NCBI GenBank assembly: GCA_021783135.1
Contig: JAJXUE010000005.1
Coordinates: forward strand, 1-64,000
DNA from: Bacillota bacterium
GTDB taxonomy: Bacteria > Bacillota > Desulfitobacteriia > Desulfitobacteriales > JAJXUE01
Direction of reading: 5' to 3'
DNA length: 64,000 nucleotides
In this document: in pieces, positions 41,921 to 51,287 of the stretch
How positions within the stretch are numbered: the stretch's first letter is position 1
Layout of the letters: each line of letters begins with the position of its first letter
Notes under the pieces: model-generated
Database searches by the model: none
Seen by the model: only the letters and a program-made list of their open reading frames with translations
What the model was told of the DNA's origin: nothing
Made by a program: the position numbers and the translations under genes

Positions 41921-43201
41921 TTGCAAGCAAAAATACATCCACAGGCCAAGCGCTTGATGCTTGTCCGCGGTTTGCGTAGTATAGGTCAAGGCGCGATGGT
42001 TGTCGATTTAGCGCTCTATTTACGGGCCCTAAACTGGTCTGCCACTGCAATTGGCACGATTCTTAGCGCGGGAGGGTTATTCGGGGCCGCGCTGATTCTG
42101 GTGGTGGGAGTGCTGAGTGACAGGTATGGGCGCAAGAGATTTTTGCTCGTGTATGAGGCCTTAACTGTTCTTTGCTCGGTCATAGCAATCTGGGACACAC
42201 ATACGATATTTTTAGCGCTGGCTATCATTATTGCCGGTTTTGGCCGGGGACAGAGCGGAGCTGCCGGACCATTTTCCCCGGCGGAACAAGCCTGGATGGC
42301 GCGTTTGGTCCCACGGTCTGAACGTGGGCGGGTGTTTAGCTATAACAGTGCTATCGGCTTTTTGGGGATGGCACTAGGAGCGGTAATCGGGGGATCAACT
42401 CAATTATGGCAGAATAAGTTTCCCGGGTATCTTGCTTTCCACCCGGTATTTATGTTAATCGCTCTAATATCCTTGGTCTGTGTTTTGATTATTGCCAGCA
42501 TCAGTGAAGCGGTGGACGAAGCGTCGGATGACGCGTATCCCACTGCTCCTTCGGCGCAGATTGCGCCCCTTGATCGCACGGGCAACACACGGGCGGAATC
42601 CGAGTCGGAAATATGGCGCAAGGAAAATTGGGCAATGTTTAAGTTAGGGCTGATTAACGCGCTTAACGGCTTGGCGATAGGTATGACAGGACCGATGATG
42701 GCCTATTGGTTTGCAGCGAGATATCATGTGGATGCGGCGGCGATAGGCTCGACCATGGCGGTTGCCTTTCTATTGACCAGCGTGTCTTCAGTTTTAAACG
42801 GTCTGCTTGCCGCTAGGTTTGGCATGGTAACAGCCGTGACATGGGTAAGAATAGTTGGTGCGATACTTATCCTATTTTTGCCGCTTTCCCCGAACTTCGC
42901 GATCGCTGCGGTAATTTATGTAGCCCGTAATGCCCTTAACCGCGGTACTCAGGGTGCTCGCTCGGCTTTGGGGGCCAGCTTAACTCGGGATAAGCGGAGG
43001 GGATTTGCTACCAGTATCAACGCTTTTTCGATGCGGATTACTTCGTCAATCGGACCGACTATTGCCGGTTATTTGTTAGACATGAATCAGTTTGCGCTGC
43101 CTTTTTATATCACAGCAGGACTTCAATTTATCTACGCGGGAGCCTACCAAAAGATGTTTCGCAGTTATGAGCGCGACGAAAGTCCAGTGCTTGAGGGGTA
43201 A
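41921..43201 (+). CDS. Major facilitator superfamily transporter
   Basis: 426 residues with twelve predicted helices. The conserved loop between helices 2 and 3 reads GVLSDRYGRKRFLL. A central hydrophilic loop of about 50 residues (from EAVDEASDD to WRKENW) divides the two halves. The TTG start follows GGAG at 11 bases, so the start is moderately certain. The acyl-ACP thioesterase gene begins 23 bp after it and may be co-transcribed. The substrate is unknown. Confidence 0.88.
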   Translation: MQAKIHPQAKRLMLVRGLRSIGQGAMVVDLALYLRALNWSATAIGTILSAGGLFGAALILVVGVLSDRYGRKRFLLVYEALTVLCSVIAIWDTHTIFLALAIIIAGFGRGQSGAAGPFSPAEQAWMARLVPRSERGRVFSYNSAIGFLGMALGAVIGGSTQLWQNKFPGYLAFHPVFMLIALISLVCVLIIASISEAVDEASDDAYPTAPSAQIAPLDRTGNTRAESESEIWRKENWAMFKLGLINALNGLAIGMTGPMMAYWFAARYHVDAAAIGSTMAVAFLLTSVSSVLNGLLAARFGMVTAVTWVRIVGAILILFLPLSPNFAIAAVIYVARNALNRGTQGARSALGASLTRDKRRGFATSINAFSMRITSSIGPTIAGYLLDMNQFALPFYITAGLQFIYAGAYQKMFRSYERDESPVLEG

Positions 43202-43224
43202 ATTTAGTGATAAGGGTGAGCACA

Positions 43225-43980
43225 ATGGCGGGAACAAGGTTTAAGAAGGACTTTCTAATCCACTACTATGAAGTGGACAAAAACCAGAATGCAACGCCGA
43301 TTTCTATTTTGAATTACTTGGAAGATGCTGCGGTATCGCATTCCGAGGCGGTAGGATTGGGTATCAAGCAGTTACAAGCTGACGGAGTGGCCTGGGTACT
43401 AACACGGTGGCAATTAAAAATGGACAGGTATCCTAAGTGGAACGAACAGATACAGGTTCAAACCTGGCCGTCTAGTTTTGTACGGTTCTACGCTACGCGG
43501 GAATTTTCCATATCGGATTCAGCAGGAATTGAGATCGGTCGAGCTAGTTCGTTGTGGGTGTTTTTGCATATAGCCAAGAAGCGACCGCTGCGGATTCCGG
43601 ACTCGTTTCAGGGAGATTATGGCTTGGATGCGGCTAAGGCCCTGGTAGTGCAAAACAGCGAACTACCGGAAGTTGAGTCAGACGATTTTCAGGAATTTAT
43701 GGTTCGACGTAGTGACATTGATTCTAATAACCACGTGAATAATACGCGATACGTGGAGTGGATTTTGGAAACTGTGCCGCATGCCGTGAATGAAATCTGT
43801 GAACTTGGCTATCTAGAAATAGCATATAAACAGGAAACAGGCTATGGTATGCCGGTTAGAACAGATGTTGAGCCGATAGTTAATAGTGCGGATCTAAATG
43901 AATTTGCGCATACAATACGGCAGGGTAACTCAGGCACTTGCTTAGCTGTGGCTAAGACTTTGTGGCGGCCTGTCTTGTAA
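43225..43980 (+). CDS. Acyl-ACP thioesterase
   Basis: 251 residues with two hot-dog folds, as in the plant FatA/FatB family and its bacterial relatives. The first repeat starts FLIHYYEVDKNQNATPISILNYLEDAA. The second contains the catalytic Asn and His in DIDSNNHVNNTRYVEW. The enzyme releases free fatty acids from acyl-ACP in the cytoplasm, setting chain length in lipid metabolism. ATG 43225 has AAGGGTG 7 bases before it and is preferred over the GTG at 43207. Together with the oleate hydratase and cfa genes, it points to active management of membrane acyl chains. Confidence 0.92.
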   Translation: MAGTRFKKDFLIHYYEVDKNQNATPISILNYLEDAAVSHSEAVGLGIKQLQADGVAWVLTRWQLKMDRYPKWNEQIQVQTWPSSFVRFYATREFSISDSAGIEIGRASSLWVFLHIAKKRPLRIPDSFQGDYGLDAAKALVVQNSELPEVESDDFQEFMVRRSDIDSNNHVNNTRYVEWILETVPHAVNEICELGYLEIAYKQETGYGMPVRTDVEPIVNSADLNEFAHTIRQGNSGTCLAVAKTLWRPVL

Positions 43981-43987
43981 AAACTAT

Positions 43988-44015
43988 TGCTTTTTTGCAG
44001 ATTATGCTTATAATA
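43988..44015 (+). promoter_or_regulatory. Sigma-A-type promoter
   Basis: TTGCTT at 43988-43993 and TATAAT at 44010-44015 with a 16-base spacer, 37 bp before the start of the 113-residue protein. The -10 is exact and the -35 has two mismatches. Confidence 0.6.
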
Positions 44016-44051
44016 TTTACAGTAAAGCCTAGTGAAACTGGAGTGTAATGC

Positions 44052-44393
44052 ATGGAAGAGTATTTGGCCAAGCTTAAAGAGTATCTGAACATGGAAACCG
44101 AGCTCCCCTTTGCAGAATTTGCTGCTTTCTTCGAAGAATTTACGGCCTTTTTGGGAGCCAATTATGAACAGTTCGACCAAACTACGAGCCTTAACGCGCG
44201 GTTTGTTGCCTCTATTTTGGAGGCGAACAGTCAAGAAAGGGCAAAACGTAAGACACCTGAGACTAAGCGCTTCAAAAAGATGGCGCAAAAAAGCCGTATC
44301 TGGTTGGATGCCATGAACTATCGTCTGCTCAAGTCCGGAATGAGCCAGGCGCAGATCGATAAGGCCAATGCTGAAATAAGCGATGCAATGTGA
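44052..44393 (+). CDS. Hypothetical 113-residue protein, mostly alpha-helical
   Basis: No family recognised. The chain is charged, lacks Cys, and is almost entirely predicted helix, with an acidic N-terminal half (EEYLAKLKEYLNMETELPFAEF) and a basic C-terminal half (RAKRKTPETKRFKKMAQKSRIWLDAM). There is no signal peptide or membrane segment, so it is probably cytoplasmic. It has its own promoter and a strong terminator, so it is monocistronic. It may be DNA- or RNA-associated because of the basic half, but this is speculation. Confidence 0.65.
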   Translation: MEEYLAKLKEYLNMETELPFAEFAAFFEEFTAFLGANYEQFDQTTSLNARFVASILEANSQERAKRKTPETKRFKKMAQKSRIWLDAMNYRLLKSGMSQAQIDKANAEISDAM

Positions 44394-44399
44394 TTTAAT

Positions 44400-44447
44400 A
44401 ATCAAAAAGGAGTGTTAATTCGTGAGAATTAGCACTCCTTTTTGATT
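44400..44447. terminator. Strong bidirectional terminator
   Basis: A perfect 15-bp arm, AATCAAAAAGGAGTG with CACTCCTTTTTGATT, with an inner TTAATTC/GAATTA pair. Runs of T on both strands let it end the 113-residue protein gene and the pseudouridine synthase gene. Confidence 0.9.
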
Positions 44448-44470
44448 ATTCATAACTGCTGTGCTCCATG

Positions 44471-45379
44471 CTAGTTAGTTACTGATTGGCCTCGAATAAT
44501 TTGTAGCAGATCCGGTGGTAAGGGTGCAGTGAAGCATACCTTCTGTTTGGTGCGAGGATGAACAAACCCGAACTTGAAGGAATGGAGAGCTTGCCGTTTA
44601 AGGTGAGAGACTGTGCCGCCGTATAGTGTGTCGCCCAACAATGGATGACCAATGTAGCTAAGGTGGACTCTGATTTGATGGGTGCGACCGGTCGTAAGAC
44701 GCAGCTTGAGTAAAGATATGTCCTGGTAAGTGCGGATAACCTCATAGTGTGTGATTGCACTCTGACCAGTGTCGGCGACGCAGCGCGCAATAATGCTCTT
44801 AGGGTCGCGTGCAATCGGAGCGTCGATTGTACCCTTTAGAGGAGTTAAGTGCTCTTGCACCAAACCAAGGTATACCCGGTCCACACAATGCTCGCTTAGC
44901 TGCTTGTAGAGGGCCTGATGCGCAAACTGATTTTTGCCGACGACAACTACGCCGGAGGTGTAGCGATCGATGCGGTGAATGGGTCTGAACTTGCTGGCAA
45001 TACCCTGTTGCTGCCACCTGTACATAACACCGTTTGCCAAAGTGCCGGAGTTATGTACGCCAACTGGATGAACCAGAATACCGGGCGGCTTATTTAAAAC
45101 CAGAAAGTCTGCATCTTCAAAGATGACATTTAGATCCATAGCCTCAGGCACAATAGCGCTGGTCTCATCAAATACAAGATCTACACTAATCAAATCACCT
45201 GCTTGCGCGAACTGAGTCAAATAGACTGCCTGCTCGTTCAGTTTTACCCGATTATTCTCTCGGAGACGTTGAATTAAGGCGCGGGAAAGGCCAAGTCGGC
45301 TAGCCAGTAGCTGGCGAATTCTGCGACCTGCATCAGCCGGAAGTACTTCATACATGAGTTTTTCGCCGGAGGCTAACAT
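44471..45379 (-). CDS. RluA-family rRNA/tRNA pseudouridine synthase
   Basis: 302 residues. An S4-type RNA-binding domain at about 20-75 (IRQLLASRLGLSRALIQRL) precedes the catalytic domain. The catalytic Asp is in HRIDRYTSG, where most family members read HRLDRDTSG. LTTGRTHQIRVHL and GHPLLGDTLYGG are also present. It isomerises uridine in rRNA or tRNA, and the site cannot be given. The start at 45379 has no clear ribosome binding site. An internal ATG 24 bases downstream is possible, so the N-terminus is uncertain. A terminator lies beyond the end. Confidence 0.9.
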   Translation of the reverse strand: MLASGEKLMYEVLPADAGRRIRQLLASRLGLSRALIQRLRENNRVKLNEQAVYLTQFAQAGDLISVDLVFDETSAIVPEAMDLNVIFEDADFLVLNKPPGILVHPVGVHNSGTLANGVMYRWQQQGIASKFRPIHRIDRYTSGVVVVGKNQFAHQALYKQLSEHCVDRVYLGLVQEHLTPLKGTIDAPIARDPKSIIARCVADTGQSAITHYEVIRTYQDISLLKLRLTTGRTHQIRVHLSYIGHPLLGDTLYGGTVSHLKRQALHSFKFGFVHPRTKQKVCFTAPLPPDLLQIIRGQSVTN

Positions 45380-45429
45380 CTACTTTTCATCTACTTTTCA
45401 TCCTAAACTTTGCGCTAAACTTTGCAGCA
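45378..45429. repeat. Two short tandem duplications
   Basis: CATCTACTTTT is repeated with period 11 at 45378-45399 (a third CAT follows), and CTAAACTTTGC with period 12 at about 45403-45425. They sit in the 94-bp gap between the peptidase and the pseudouridine synthase genes and look like replication slippage. Confidence 0.6.
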
Positions 45430-45473
45430 ATAGCACACTGACTTCGCGACACTCTGCTGTATAGCCTTTGGTA

Positions 45474-47072
45474 TTACTTTGTAACGGCAATAAATTGTCG
45501 GGCAAAATGGCGTGGCGATAGTGACTCACCGGTGGCTTTGGTAAGCATTTCTGCCCATGGATAGCGGGCAGCCGGCGCAAAAATTCGGTCAATAAGGTAT
45601 TGACCAAGGCCTGGATCGTTGACAGGCAAAGGGGAACCAAACTGTTTTTCCAGGGTAGTTTGCAATTGGGATGCCGTTAGGGCACCTAAAATATAGTTTT
45701 GATAGTATACAGGGGCGGTGGCAATATGAATCTTAGCTGCCCAGTCCGGGGTCAGTCGGTCTGGCGGTCTTTGTACGAGCTGAAGTTCTTCAACTAAATC
45801 CCACCATAATTTATTCAAGTCTTGTTCCGGGTTTGCATACAGTGCTTGCTCAAAATAAACGACCACGAGGCCCCAACGCATAAAAATCAGCTGTCCGAGT
45901 GCTAACCTGTAAGTAAGCTTTTCCTCCAATTGTGCTGCTTTATGTGGATCGAATTCGGCAATTTGTGTGAGCCAGTCAGGATTTGCCAGTTGCCGCTCCA
46001 TCAGCATTGCGATAGCCTCAGTCGTAAATGTGTGTGCAGGAGTGCGTAATAAAAAGGGAAGATCAGAGTCGTGGTAGAGATCATAGACACCGTGCCCCAA
46101 TTCATGCAACAAGGTGCTCAACCAATATTCGTCATTACGCACATTACATAAAATACGAATGTCTCCGGCACGGTCAATGTCGGTACAATAAGCGTGCTGA
46201 TTTTTACCGGGACGCTCGTATAGGTCACTACGCGCTAAAATACTCGCTGTGTCAAGCCCAATTCCCGTATAGTATTTAGCGGCAAGGTCTGCGATGTTGG
46301 TGTTGGACAAGAAGTCGTCCAGACCCAATTCATCTGTTGCGGGGACCTCTTGAAAGAAGGGGTCGCTGTAGTGCCAAGGCATCAGTTGATCAACGCCAAA
46401 GTGTTTTTTTAGTTTGGCGTCTTCCGCCTCTTTTAGTCTACGGAATGGGGTGTCGGTTAGTTGCTTTAATTCGGCTAAGGTCGTAAATAACCACTCCGGA
46501 TCGATTTCCGAGAGGGTAAGTTCCATCTGTTGGTAATTAGAAAAATTTAGATCACGGGCAATGCGATTGCGTAATTTGACCAGCTCAATGACCTGCTCGG
46601 CAACCTCTACACCAATTTGTTTGCTCGCTTCCCAGGCATGCTGTCGTTTAAGATTGTCAGTCTCTACGCGTAGAATATGGTCAATTTCGTTATTGGTGAC
46701 AGCTTGACCGCGGTAGGCAGCACGAAAGTTAGTGTAAGTGCTTTCCACTTCTGTCTCCATTTGTACCAAGCGGCTGATCAATGTCGGGTCTGTTTGGTTA
46801 GCCAAATACATGTTGTACAGTACATCCGCCTGACGCCGGAGAAGCGGTTCGTACGCAGCAGGGGAGCCCTTAATGCCTGCTAGAGTTTGAAAGTCCTCGC
46901 GGTTCGAGAGCAGGTGGAGGAGCTCCTCGCGTGCTCGGGCATATTCCTGTTCGTATTTAGCATCACCTGTGGTTGTGGCCAACCAGTAGGCCTGAGCCTC
47001 GGCCTTGGACAGGCGAGCGATTGTGGGAATCCTTGCCGCCATAAAGTCAGTAAGTAGCGTAGGCAAATTCAT
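45474..47072 (-). CDS. M2/M3/M32-type zinc metallopeptidase (gluzincin)
   Basis: 532 residues. The zinc site is HELGHGVYD in the second half, followed by FTTEAIAMLMER, which supplies the third ligand Glu. The pattern (HExGH-x-VYD and T(T)EAIAM) resembles the angiotensin-converting-enzyme-like M2 family and the M3 oligopeptidases, all mostly helical carboxy- or oligopeptidases. No signal peptide is present, so it probably acts on cytoplasmic peptides. The ATG is preceded by AAAGG at a short spacing. It is transcribed toward the pseudouridine synthase gene, 94 bp away. Confidence 0.85.
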   Translation of the reverse strand: MNLPTLLTDFMAARIPTIARLSKAEAQAYWLATTTGDAKYEQEYARAREELLHLLSNREDFQTLAGIKGSPAAYEPLLRRQADVLYNMYLANQTDPTLISRLVQMETEVESTYTNFRAAYRGQAVTNNEIDHILRVETDNLKRQHAWEASKQIGVEVAEQVIELVKLRNRIARDLNFSNYQQMELTLSEIDPEWLFTTLAELKQLTDTPFRRLKEAEDAKLKKHFGVDQLMPWHYSDPFFQEVPATDELGLDDFLSNTNIADLAAKYYTGIGLDTASILARSDLYERPGKNQHAYCTDIDRAGDIRILCNVRNDEYWLSTLLHELGHGVYDLYHDSDLPFLLRTPAHTFTTEAIAMLMERQLANPDWLTQIAEFDPHKAAQLEEKLTYRLALGQLIFMRWGLVVVYFEQALYANPEQDLNKLWWDLVEELQLVQRPPDRLTPDWAAKIHIATAPVYYQNYILGALTASQLQTTLEKQFGSPLPVNDPGLGQYLIDRIFAPAARYPWAEMLTKATGESLSPRHFARQFIAVTK

Positions 47073-47151
47073 CACCTTTTTCGTGCGTTTATAACTGTTG
47101 TAGCGTTCTAGGTTAAGCTGTTAATCCCTGCTTCTGATTTTAAGTTTATGG

Positions 47152-48906
47152 CTAATCAGTTGATTCGGCTTCAGGCGGAAAAACGCGGCGAATGAAAAAC
47201 GCCAAGAGCAATGCCACAACTGTAATTCCGGTTGCCACTATGAAGGCATCATTAATACCATCTACGGCAGCCTGTTTCGCAACAATACCATAAACTGTCT
47301 GGACAGCTACTGCTGGACCGGCTTGAGGCGGGAAGCCTAAATTTTGGGCTAATGAGCTTAATTGGGTGGTGATGACAGGATTGGCAGCGCTGACTACATT
47401 GGAATAGTTAGCTAAGTGGATAGTCGTTCTAGTGCTCATAACGGTAACTAAGACGGCGGTGCCAAGGCTTCCCGCTACTTGCCGAACCGTATTGCGCATA
47501 GCTGTACCGTGACTGTTAAGCACGCGAGGTAGTTGGTTAAGTCCAGCTGCCATTAACGGCATTAGTAACAAGGACATACCGAAGGATCGGAAGATGTAAA
47601 GCGTGATAATATGGCTATACATGGTACCTAAGGTTAATTTGCTAAATTCCCAGGTGGTTAGCGTCATGACAACCAAACCTATGATAGATAAAAGACGTGC
47701 CCCAATACGGTCAAAGACAGCACCGGCAATAGGTCCCATAAATCCCATAATCAGTGCGCCAGGAAGCAACAAAAAGCCAGATTGCAGGGCGGTAAAGTTA
47801 CGGATGTTTTGTAAATAGATAGGCAAGAGCAGCATGCCGGCATACATGGACATATTTACGATCGCGCTAATGACCATGGTTAACGTAAACATATCATATT
47901 TAAATACTCTGAGTTCTAATAAAGGAACGGTAATGCGCAGCTCCCGCCTGACAAAAATGATTAGCGCCACCACACCGATGCCTAGGGCACTGAGCACGAT
48001 ATCGTTACCCCATCCCTTATTTCCGGCTTCACTCACGCCGTACAACAAGCCGCCAAAGCCTATCGTTGATAAAACAGCGCCAGATAAGTCGAATTTGGGA
48101 AAGCTACGGTCCAACACATTCTTCATCCATATTGAAGCTAAGATCAAATCAAAAATGCCTATAGGAACCATGGCGTAAAACAGCAGGCGCCAGGTATAGG
48201 TTTCTACGACCCATCCCCCTACCGTTGGCCCTAATGCAGGTGCAAAAATCATGGCTATTCCCATAATTCCCATAGCCTTGCCCCGCGATTCCGGTGGAAA
48301 GATACTGAGGAAAACATTGGTCATAAGTGGCAGAAGTATACCTGAACCTACAGCTTGAATCACTCTGCCGGTGACTAATACGGCAAAGGTGGGGGATAAA
48401 CCGCAAACAAAAGATCCAATTGAGAAGAAAAGCATAGCCACAATCAGGAGTTTACGGGTGCCGAAAGTCTCCATAAGAAAGGCACTGATGGGAATAAGCA
48501 CCCCGTTTACCAGCATATAAGCGGTCACCAACCATTGGACTGTGCTGGCGGATACATTAAAATCCAGCATCTGGTGTGGAATCGCTACGTTGTCAATAGT
48601 TTGGTTTAAAATGGCGACAAATGCTCCCAGCATCAGCACTGTTACAATCTTAATTGTTTCTGATTTTGAAGGCCGCGCGGCCAGAATGGGCGTGGACGCG
48701 CGAGGCGGGGTAAGGGGGGAACTGATTGGTCCTGAGATGCTGGAAGTGGCCGAAGGCTCGACAAGTACAGACGCGTCTAAGGTAGGTTGTGACTCACTAC
48801 CACTCGGTGTTTTTAGGACTGAGTTGCCCTTATTTGCGAACAGCAAGTTGACAACCACTAACACAACTATGGCGAATATCAGGTACCCAAACAGCAGTAC
48901 AATCAT
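47152..48906 (-). CDS. DHA2-type MFS drug efflux transporter (EmrB-like) with N-terminal extension
   Basis: 584 residues. The main part (from about residue 85) carries 14 helices and the motifs LNQTIDNVAIPHQM and AIGMGSGILLPL-like loops of the DHA2 family (LDQTIVNVALP in EmrB). The typical start is around residue 80. The extra 80 residues begin with one hydrophobic helix (LLFGYLIFAIVVLVVVNLLF) and a Ser/Pro/Ala-rich linker. It follows the adaptor gene with 2 bases between the stop and the ATG, so they are coupled. The likely role is proton-driven export of amphiphilic compounds. Confidence 0.9.
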   Translation of the reverse strand: MIVLLFGYLIFAIVVLVVVNLLFANKGNSVLKTPSGSESQPTLDASVLVEPSATSSISGPISSPLTPPRASTPILAARPSKSETIKIVTVLMLGAFVAILNQTIDNVAIPHQMLDFNVSASTVQWLVTAYMLVNGVLIPISAFLMETFGTRKLLIVAMLFFSIGSFVCGLSPTFAVLVTGRVIQAVGSGILLPLMTNVFLSIFPPESRGKAMGIMGIAMIFAPALGPTVGGWVVETYTWRLLFYAMVPIGIFDLILASIWMKNVLDRSFPKFDLSGAVLSTIGFGGLLYGVSEAGNKGWGNDIVLSALGIGVVALIIFVRRELRITVPLLELRVFKYDMFTLTMVISAIVNMSMYAGMLLLPIYLQNIRNFTALQSGFLLLPGALIMGFMGPIAGAVFDRIGARLLSIIGLVVMTLTTWEFSKLTLGTMYSHIITLYIFRSFGMSLLLMPLMAAGLNQLPRVLNSHGTAMRNTVRQVAGSLGTAVLVTVMSTRTTIHLANYSNVVSAANPVITTQLSSLAQNLGFPPQAGPAVAVQTVYGIVAKQAAVDGINDAFIVATGITVVALLLAFFIRRVFPPEAESTD

Positions 48907-48908
48907 CT

Positions 48909-49580
48909 TTACTGCTCCCTCAGGTGAATGCGCACGGAAGCACTCATGCCAGGCACCAAATTTACGCCTTGGTATCCATCCAGCGTAATGACAACAGGGA
49001 TAACCTGCGTAACCTTGGTGTAGTTGGCAGTGGTATTTTGCTGCGGTAAGAGTGAAAACTGGGCAGCAGTGACCAGTCCGATTTGGCTAACCTTTCCGGT
49101 TAACGTTGTACCTGGGAAGGCGTCAAGGTACACATCGACAGTTTGATTCTGTTTAAGATTGTTCATTTGTGTTTCATTGATGTTAGCACTTATCCATAGC
49201 TTGTCCATGGCATAGGCACGGGCTAGCGTGGTTCCGGTAGCAACAAAACTGTTTGTAACTGCGCTTTGCTGCACAATAGTCCCAGCCGCGGGAATTGTAA
49301 CATTGATGCTGGTGGGAGTTGCGGCTACCTGTGGAACACCAGCTGACTGTATGGTTCCTATGGTTTGACCGGAGTTAAATTTGTTGCCGACTGCACCGCT
49401 CCACGCTGTAAGCTTCCCTGTCGTAGGGGAAATTACGGTGATAAGCTGACCATCAACTTGGGCATTATCCGTGGCGATGTAGTTGACTGACTGGTTATAA
49501 TAATAAACAGCTGCGAACGCGCCTCCAACTAGGACCACTAAGACTAGGACATTAACTAAAATTAGACGGCTAGGATTCAA
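48909..49580 (-). CDS. HlyD/EmrA-like membrane fusion adaptor, short form
   Basis: 223 residues. One N-terminal helix (LILVNVLVLVVLVGGAFAAVYYYN) is followed by the half-lipoyl part (YIATDNAQVDGQLITVISPTTGKL) and a beta-barrel (LWISANINETQMNNLKQNQTV). The alpha-helical hairpin of Gram-negative EmrA is missing: the second lipoyl half follows directly. This fits a single-membrane organism with no TolC contact. A TTG start is indicated because GGAGG is 8 bases upstream and no in-frame ATG is near. It is first in the operon with the DHA2 exporter. The 270 bp upstream (49581-49850) show no clear operator or regulator gene. Confidence 0.88.
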   Translation of the reverse strand: MNPSRLILVNVLVLVVLVGGAFAAVYYYNQSVNYIATDNAQVDGQLITVISPTTGKLTAWSGAVGNKFNSGQTIGTIQSAGVPQVAATPTSINVTIPAAGTIVQQSAVTNSFVATGTTLARAYAMDKLWISANINETQMNNLKQNQTVDVYLDAFPGTTLTGKVSQIGLVTAAQFSLLPQQNTTANYTKVTQVIPVVITLDGYQGVNLVPGMSASVRIHLREQ

Positions 49581-49850
49581 AGCATTAACCTCCTCTAAAC
49601 CGTAAGCGGATACACTTTAGTTGTTTTCTTGTTACAGCATAGTGTTTGAAGGGTTGCAAATCCTATGTTAGGAAATGTTAGGTAATTTCAGTTTTATGTG
49701 TAGAGTCAGGATATTAAAATGATTGCTATATTGAAAATAAACTCTATAATATTATGTAACCTTGTGAATATGCACTATCTGCTGGATGGATTAAAGATTA
49801 CTCAGGTTTTAATGAAGTGAATTAATGACGCGAATTAATGAGGTGAAGAG

Positions 49851-50681
49851 ATGAAACTGGACAGTATTTTGGAAATTGCGCCGCATCTACACCTATGGTA
49901 CGACCAAGATATCACAGTTTTTGTAGTCGACCCAGAAAAGGTTCTATTAGTAAGTATCGGAAATAGTTTGGATTTGGGTGTGCGCGAAGGTCAGCCGATG
50001 GAGATGTATCATAACTCGGGAGCGTACAAAGCATTAATTTCCGGTAAAAGGGTAATAACGCGTGTCAACGATCCGGCAGTCTTTAAGATCCCGTACGTGG
50101 CGATAGCCGCGCCAATAATTGATAATGGTGAAATAGTGGCCGCCCTGTCGATCACTATTTCAATTGAAAAGTACGACAGACTACTTAGATTGGGTGAGGA
50201 TTTGATGGCTGCGATTCAACAAGTGTATGCTTCCGGGGAAAACCTGTCAGCGCAAAGTGAAGAATTGGCAGCTACAGCCCACAACATGGACAGTGAAACT
50301 GCTAATGTGCGGCAAGACATCAATCATATCAACTCCATCGCTTCGGAAATAAAGAGTATTTCGGACCAATCTAATATTCTAGGTATTAACGCCTCTATTG
50401 AAGCAGCACGGGCCGGGGTCAAAGGTGCAGGCTTTAAGGTAGTAGCTGATGAGGTGCGCAAACTGGCCGAGCATTCTAAGGCTTCGGCCGTAAATATCGA
50501 AAGTGATTTACAAAAAGTGCAAGATTCGGTAGGCATTCTAATTGAGTCAGTCGGTCAGCTGGCTATGGTTAGTGAAGTGCAGGCAATAGGTGTTACCGAA
50601 CTCACGCAAGCCTTAGCGCATATCAGCCAACTGGCGGAACAACTCGTAGGAATGGGAAGTCAGGATATGGAACAAACCTAG
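49851..50681 (+). CDS. Soluble methyl-accepting chemotaxis-type signalling protein
   Basis: 276 residues, no membrane helix. The first ~125 residues form a small PAS/cache-like sensory domain ([17 protein letters not shown] through [19 protein letters not shown]). The rest is a shortened MCP coiled hairpin with the conserved tip-like segment [20 protein letters not shown] and [13 protein letters not shown]. Full-length MCP signalling domains have about 300 residues, while here it has about 140, a form seen in many Bacillota. GAGGTGAAGAG precedes the ATG. It stands alone with a strong terminator downstream. Ligand unknown. Confidence 0.88.
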   Translation: MKLDSILEIAPHLHLWYDQDITVFVVDPEKVLLVSIGNSLDLGVREGQPMEMYHNSGAYKALISGKRVITRVNDPAVFKIPYVAIAAPIIDNGEIVAALSITISIEKYDRLLRLGEDLMAAIQQVYASGENLSAQSEELAATAHNMDSETANVRQDINHINSIASEIKSISDQSNILGINASIEAARAGVKGAGFKVVADEVRKLAEHSKASAVNIESDLQKVQDSVGILIESVGQLAMVSEVQAIGVTELTQALAHISQLAEQLVGMGSQDMEQT

Positions 50682-50712
50682 ATGGTCATTTCGCTCACCG
50701 GTGTGCTAAATT

Positions 50713-50742
50713 AAAAACCCGTCGCAATTGCGGCGGGTTTTT
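50713..50742 (+). terminator. Intrinsic terminator
   Basis: An imperfect palindrome, AAAAACCCGTCGCAA with TTGCGGCGGGTTTTT, one G-T pair, ending in a T-run. It follows the MCP-like gene. Confidence 0.9.
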
Positions 50743-50871
50743 CGTTGTAGATGCTGGCAAAGTACCATAAGTTGTCAATGCCGCAACAATTAGTTGCTTT
50801 CTGAGCATAGCTTTTAGGGAACTTGGTAAGCTATCCACAAGACATTTAGTCAAACGGAGTATAACTTTGCC

Positions 50872-50900
50872 TTGACAGATACGCAGATTAGCTCTATTCT
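50872..50900 (+). promoter_or_regulatory. Sigma-A-type promoter of the AbrB-UbiB operon
   Basis: TTGACA at 50872-50877 (exact) and TATTCT at 50895-50900 with a 17-base spacer. Downstream of it are two copies of AATCATA (about 50909-50925). Autoregulation by the AbrB-type protein is possible. Confidence 0.7.
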
Positions 50901-50951
50901 TACTATATAAATCATACTAATCATATTTTTCATACATAGGAGGATGATTTG

Positions 50952-51284
50952 TTGCATAAGCATGGTCTGGGCGGTCCGTTCGGTTCGCATGGGATGCATG
51001 GTCCTGGCAAATGTTATGGTTCTACGGTTGTGGGGGAACGTGGACAAGTGGTAATACCGGCCGATGCCCGCGACGAGTTGGGAATTCAGGCCGGGGAAAA
51101 GCTTGTGGTATTTGGTAACCCTAGACGGGGTATGGTCATTCTGCTTAAGGGCGACATCATGGCTCGTTTCACTGAGGTTTTGCTGAGCAAGTTTAGTTTT
51201 GTGGAAAAAATGTTTAAGGAATTTACTCCAGGCGACTTGGAGACCTTTGAGGATCAAGCACCAAGCGAGGAAAGGAAGGATTAG
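50952..51284 (+). CDS. AbrB/SpoVT-family DNA-binding protein with His-rich N-terminus
   Basis: About 110 residues. The N-terminal ~22 residues contain four His, one Cys and several Gly. The swapped-hairpin AbrB domain follows (STVVGERGQVVIPADARDELGI). A helical C-terminal part ends EEFTPGDLETFEDQ. TTG codons at 50949 and 50952 are both possible. AGGAGG at 50938-50943 favours 50952 at an 8-base spacing. It lies in an operon with a UbiB-type protein (3 bp apart) and a 78-residue protein. A metal-sensing role for the His/Cys tail is inference only. Confidence 0.85.
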   Translation: MHKHGLGGPFGSHGMHGPGKCYGSTVVGERGQVVIPADARDELGIQAGEKLVVFGNPRRGMVILLKGDIMARFTEVLLSKFSFVEKMFKEFTPGDLETFEDQAPSEERKD

Positions 51285-51287
51285 GTT

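Noticed and set aside
44400-44447. Riboswitch or attenuator candidate
   Set aside because: It follows a stop codon, lies between convergent genes and has T-runs on both strands, so it is a terminator.
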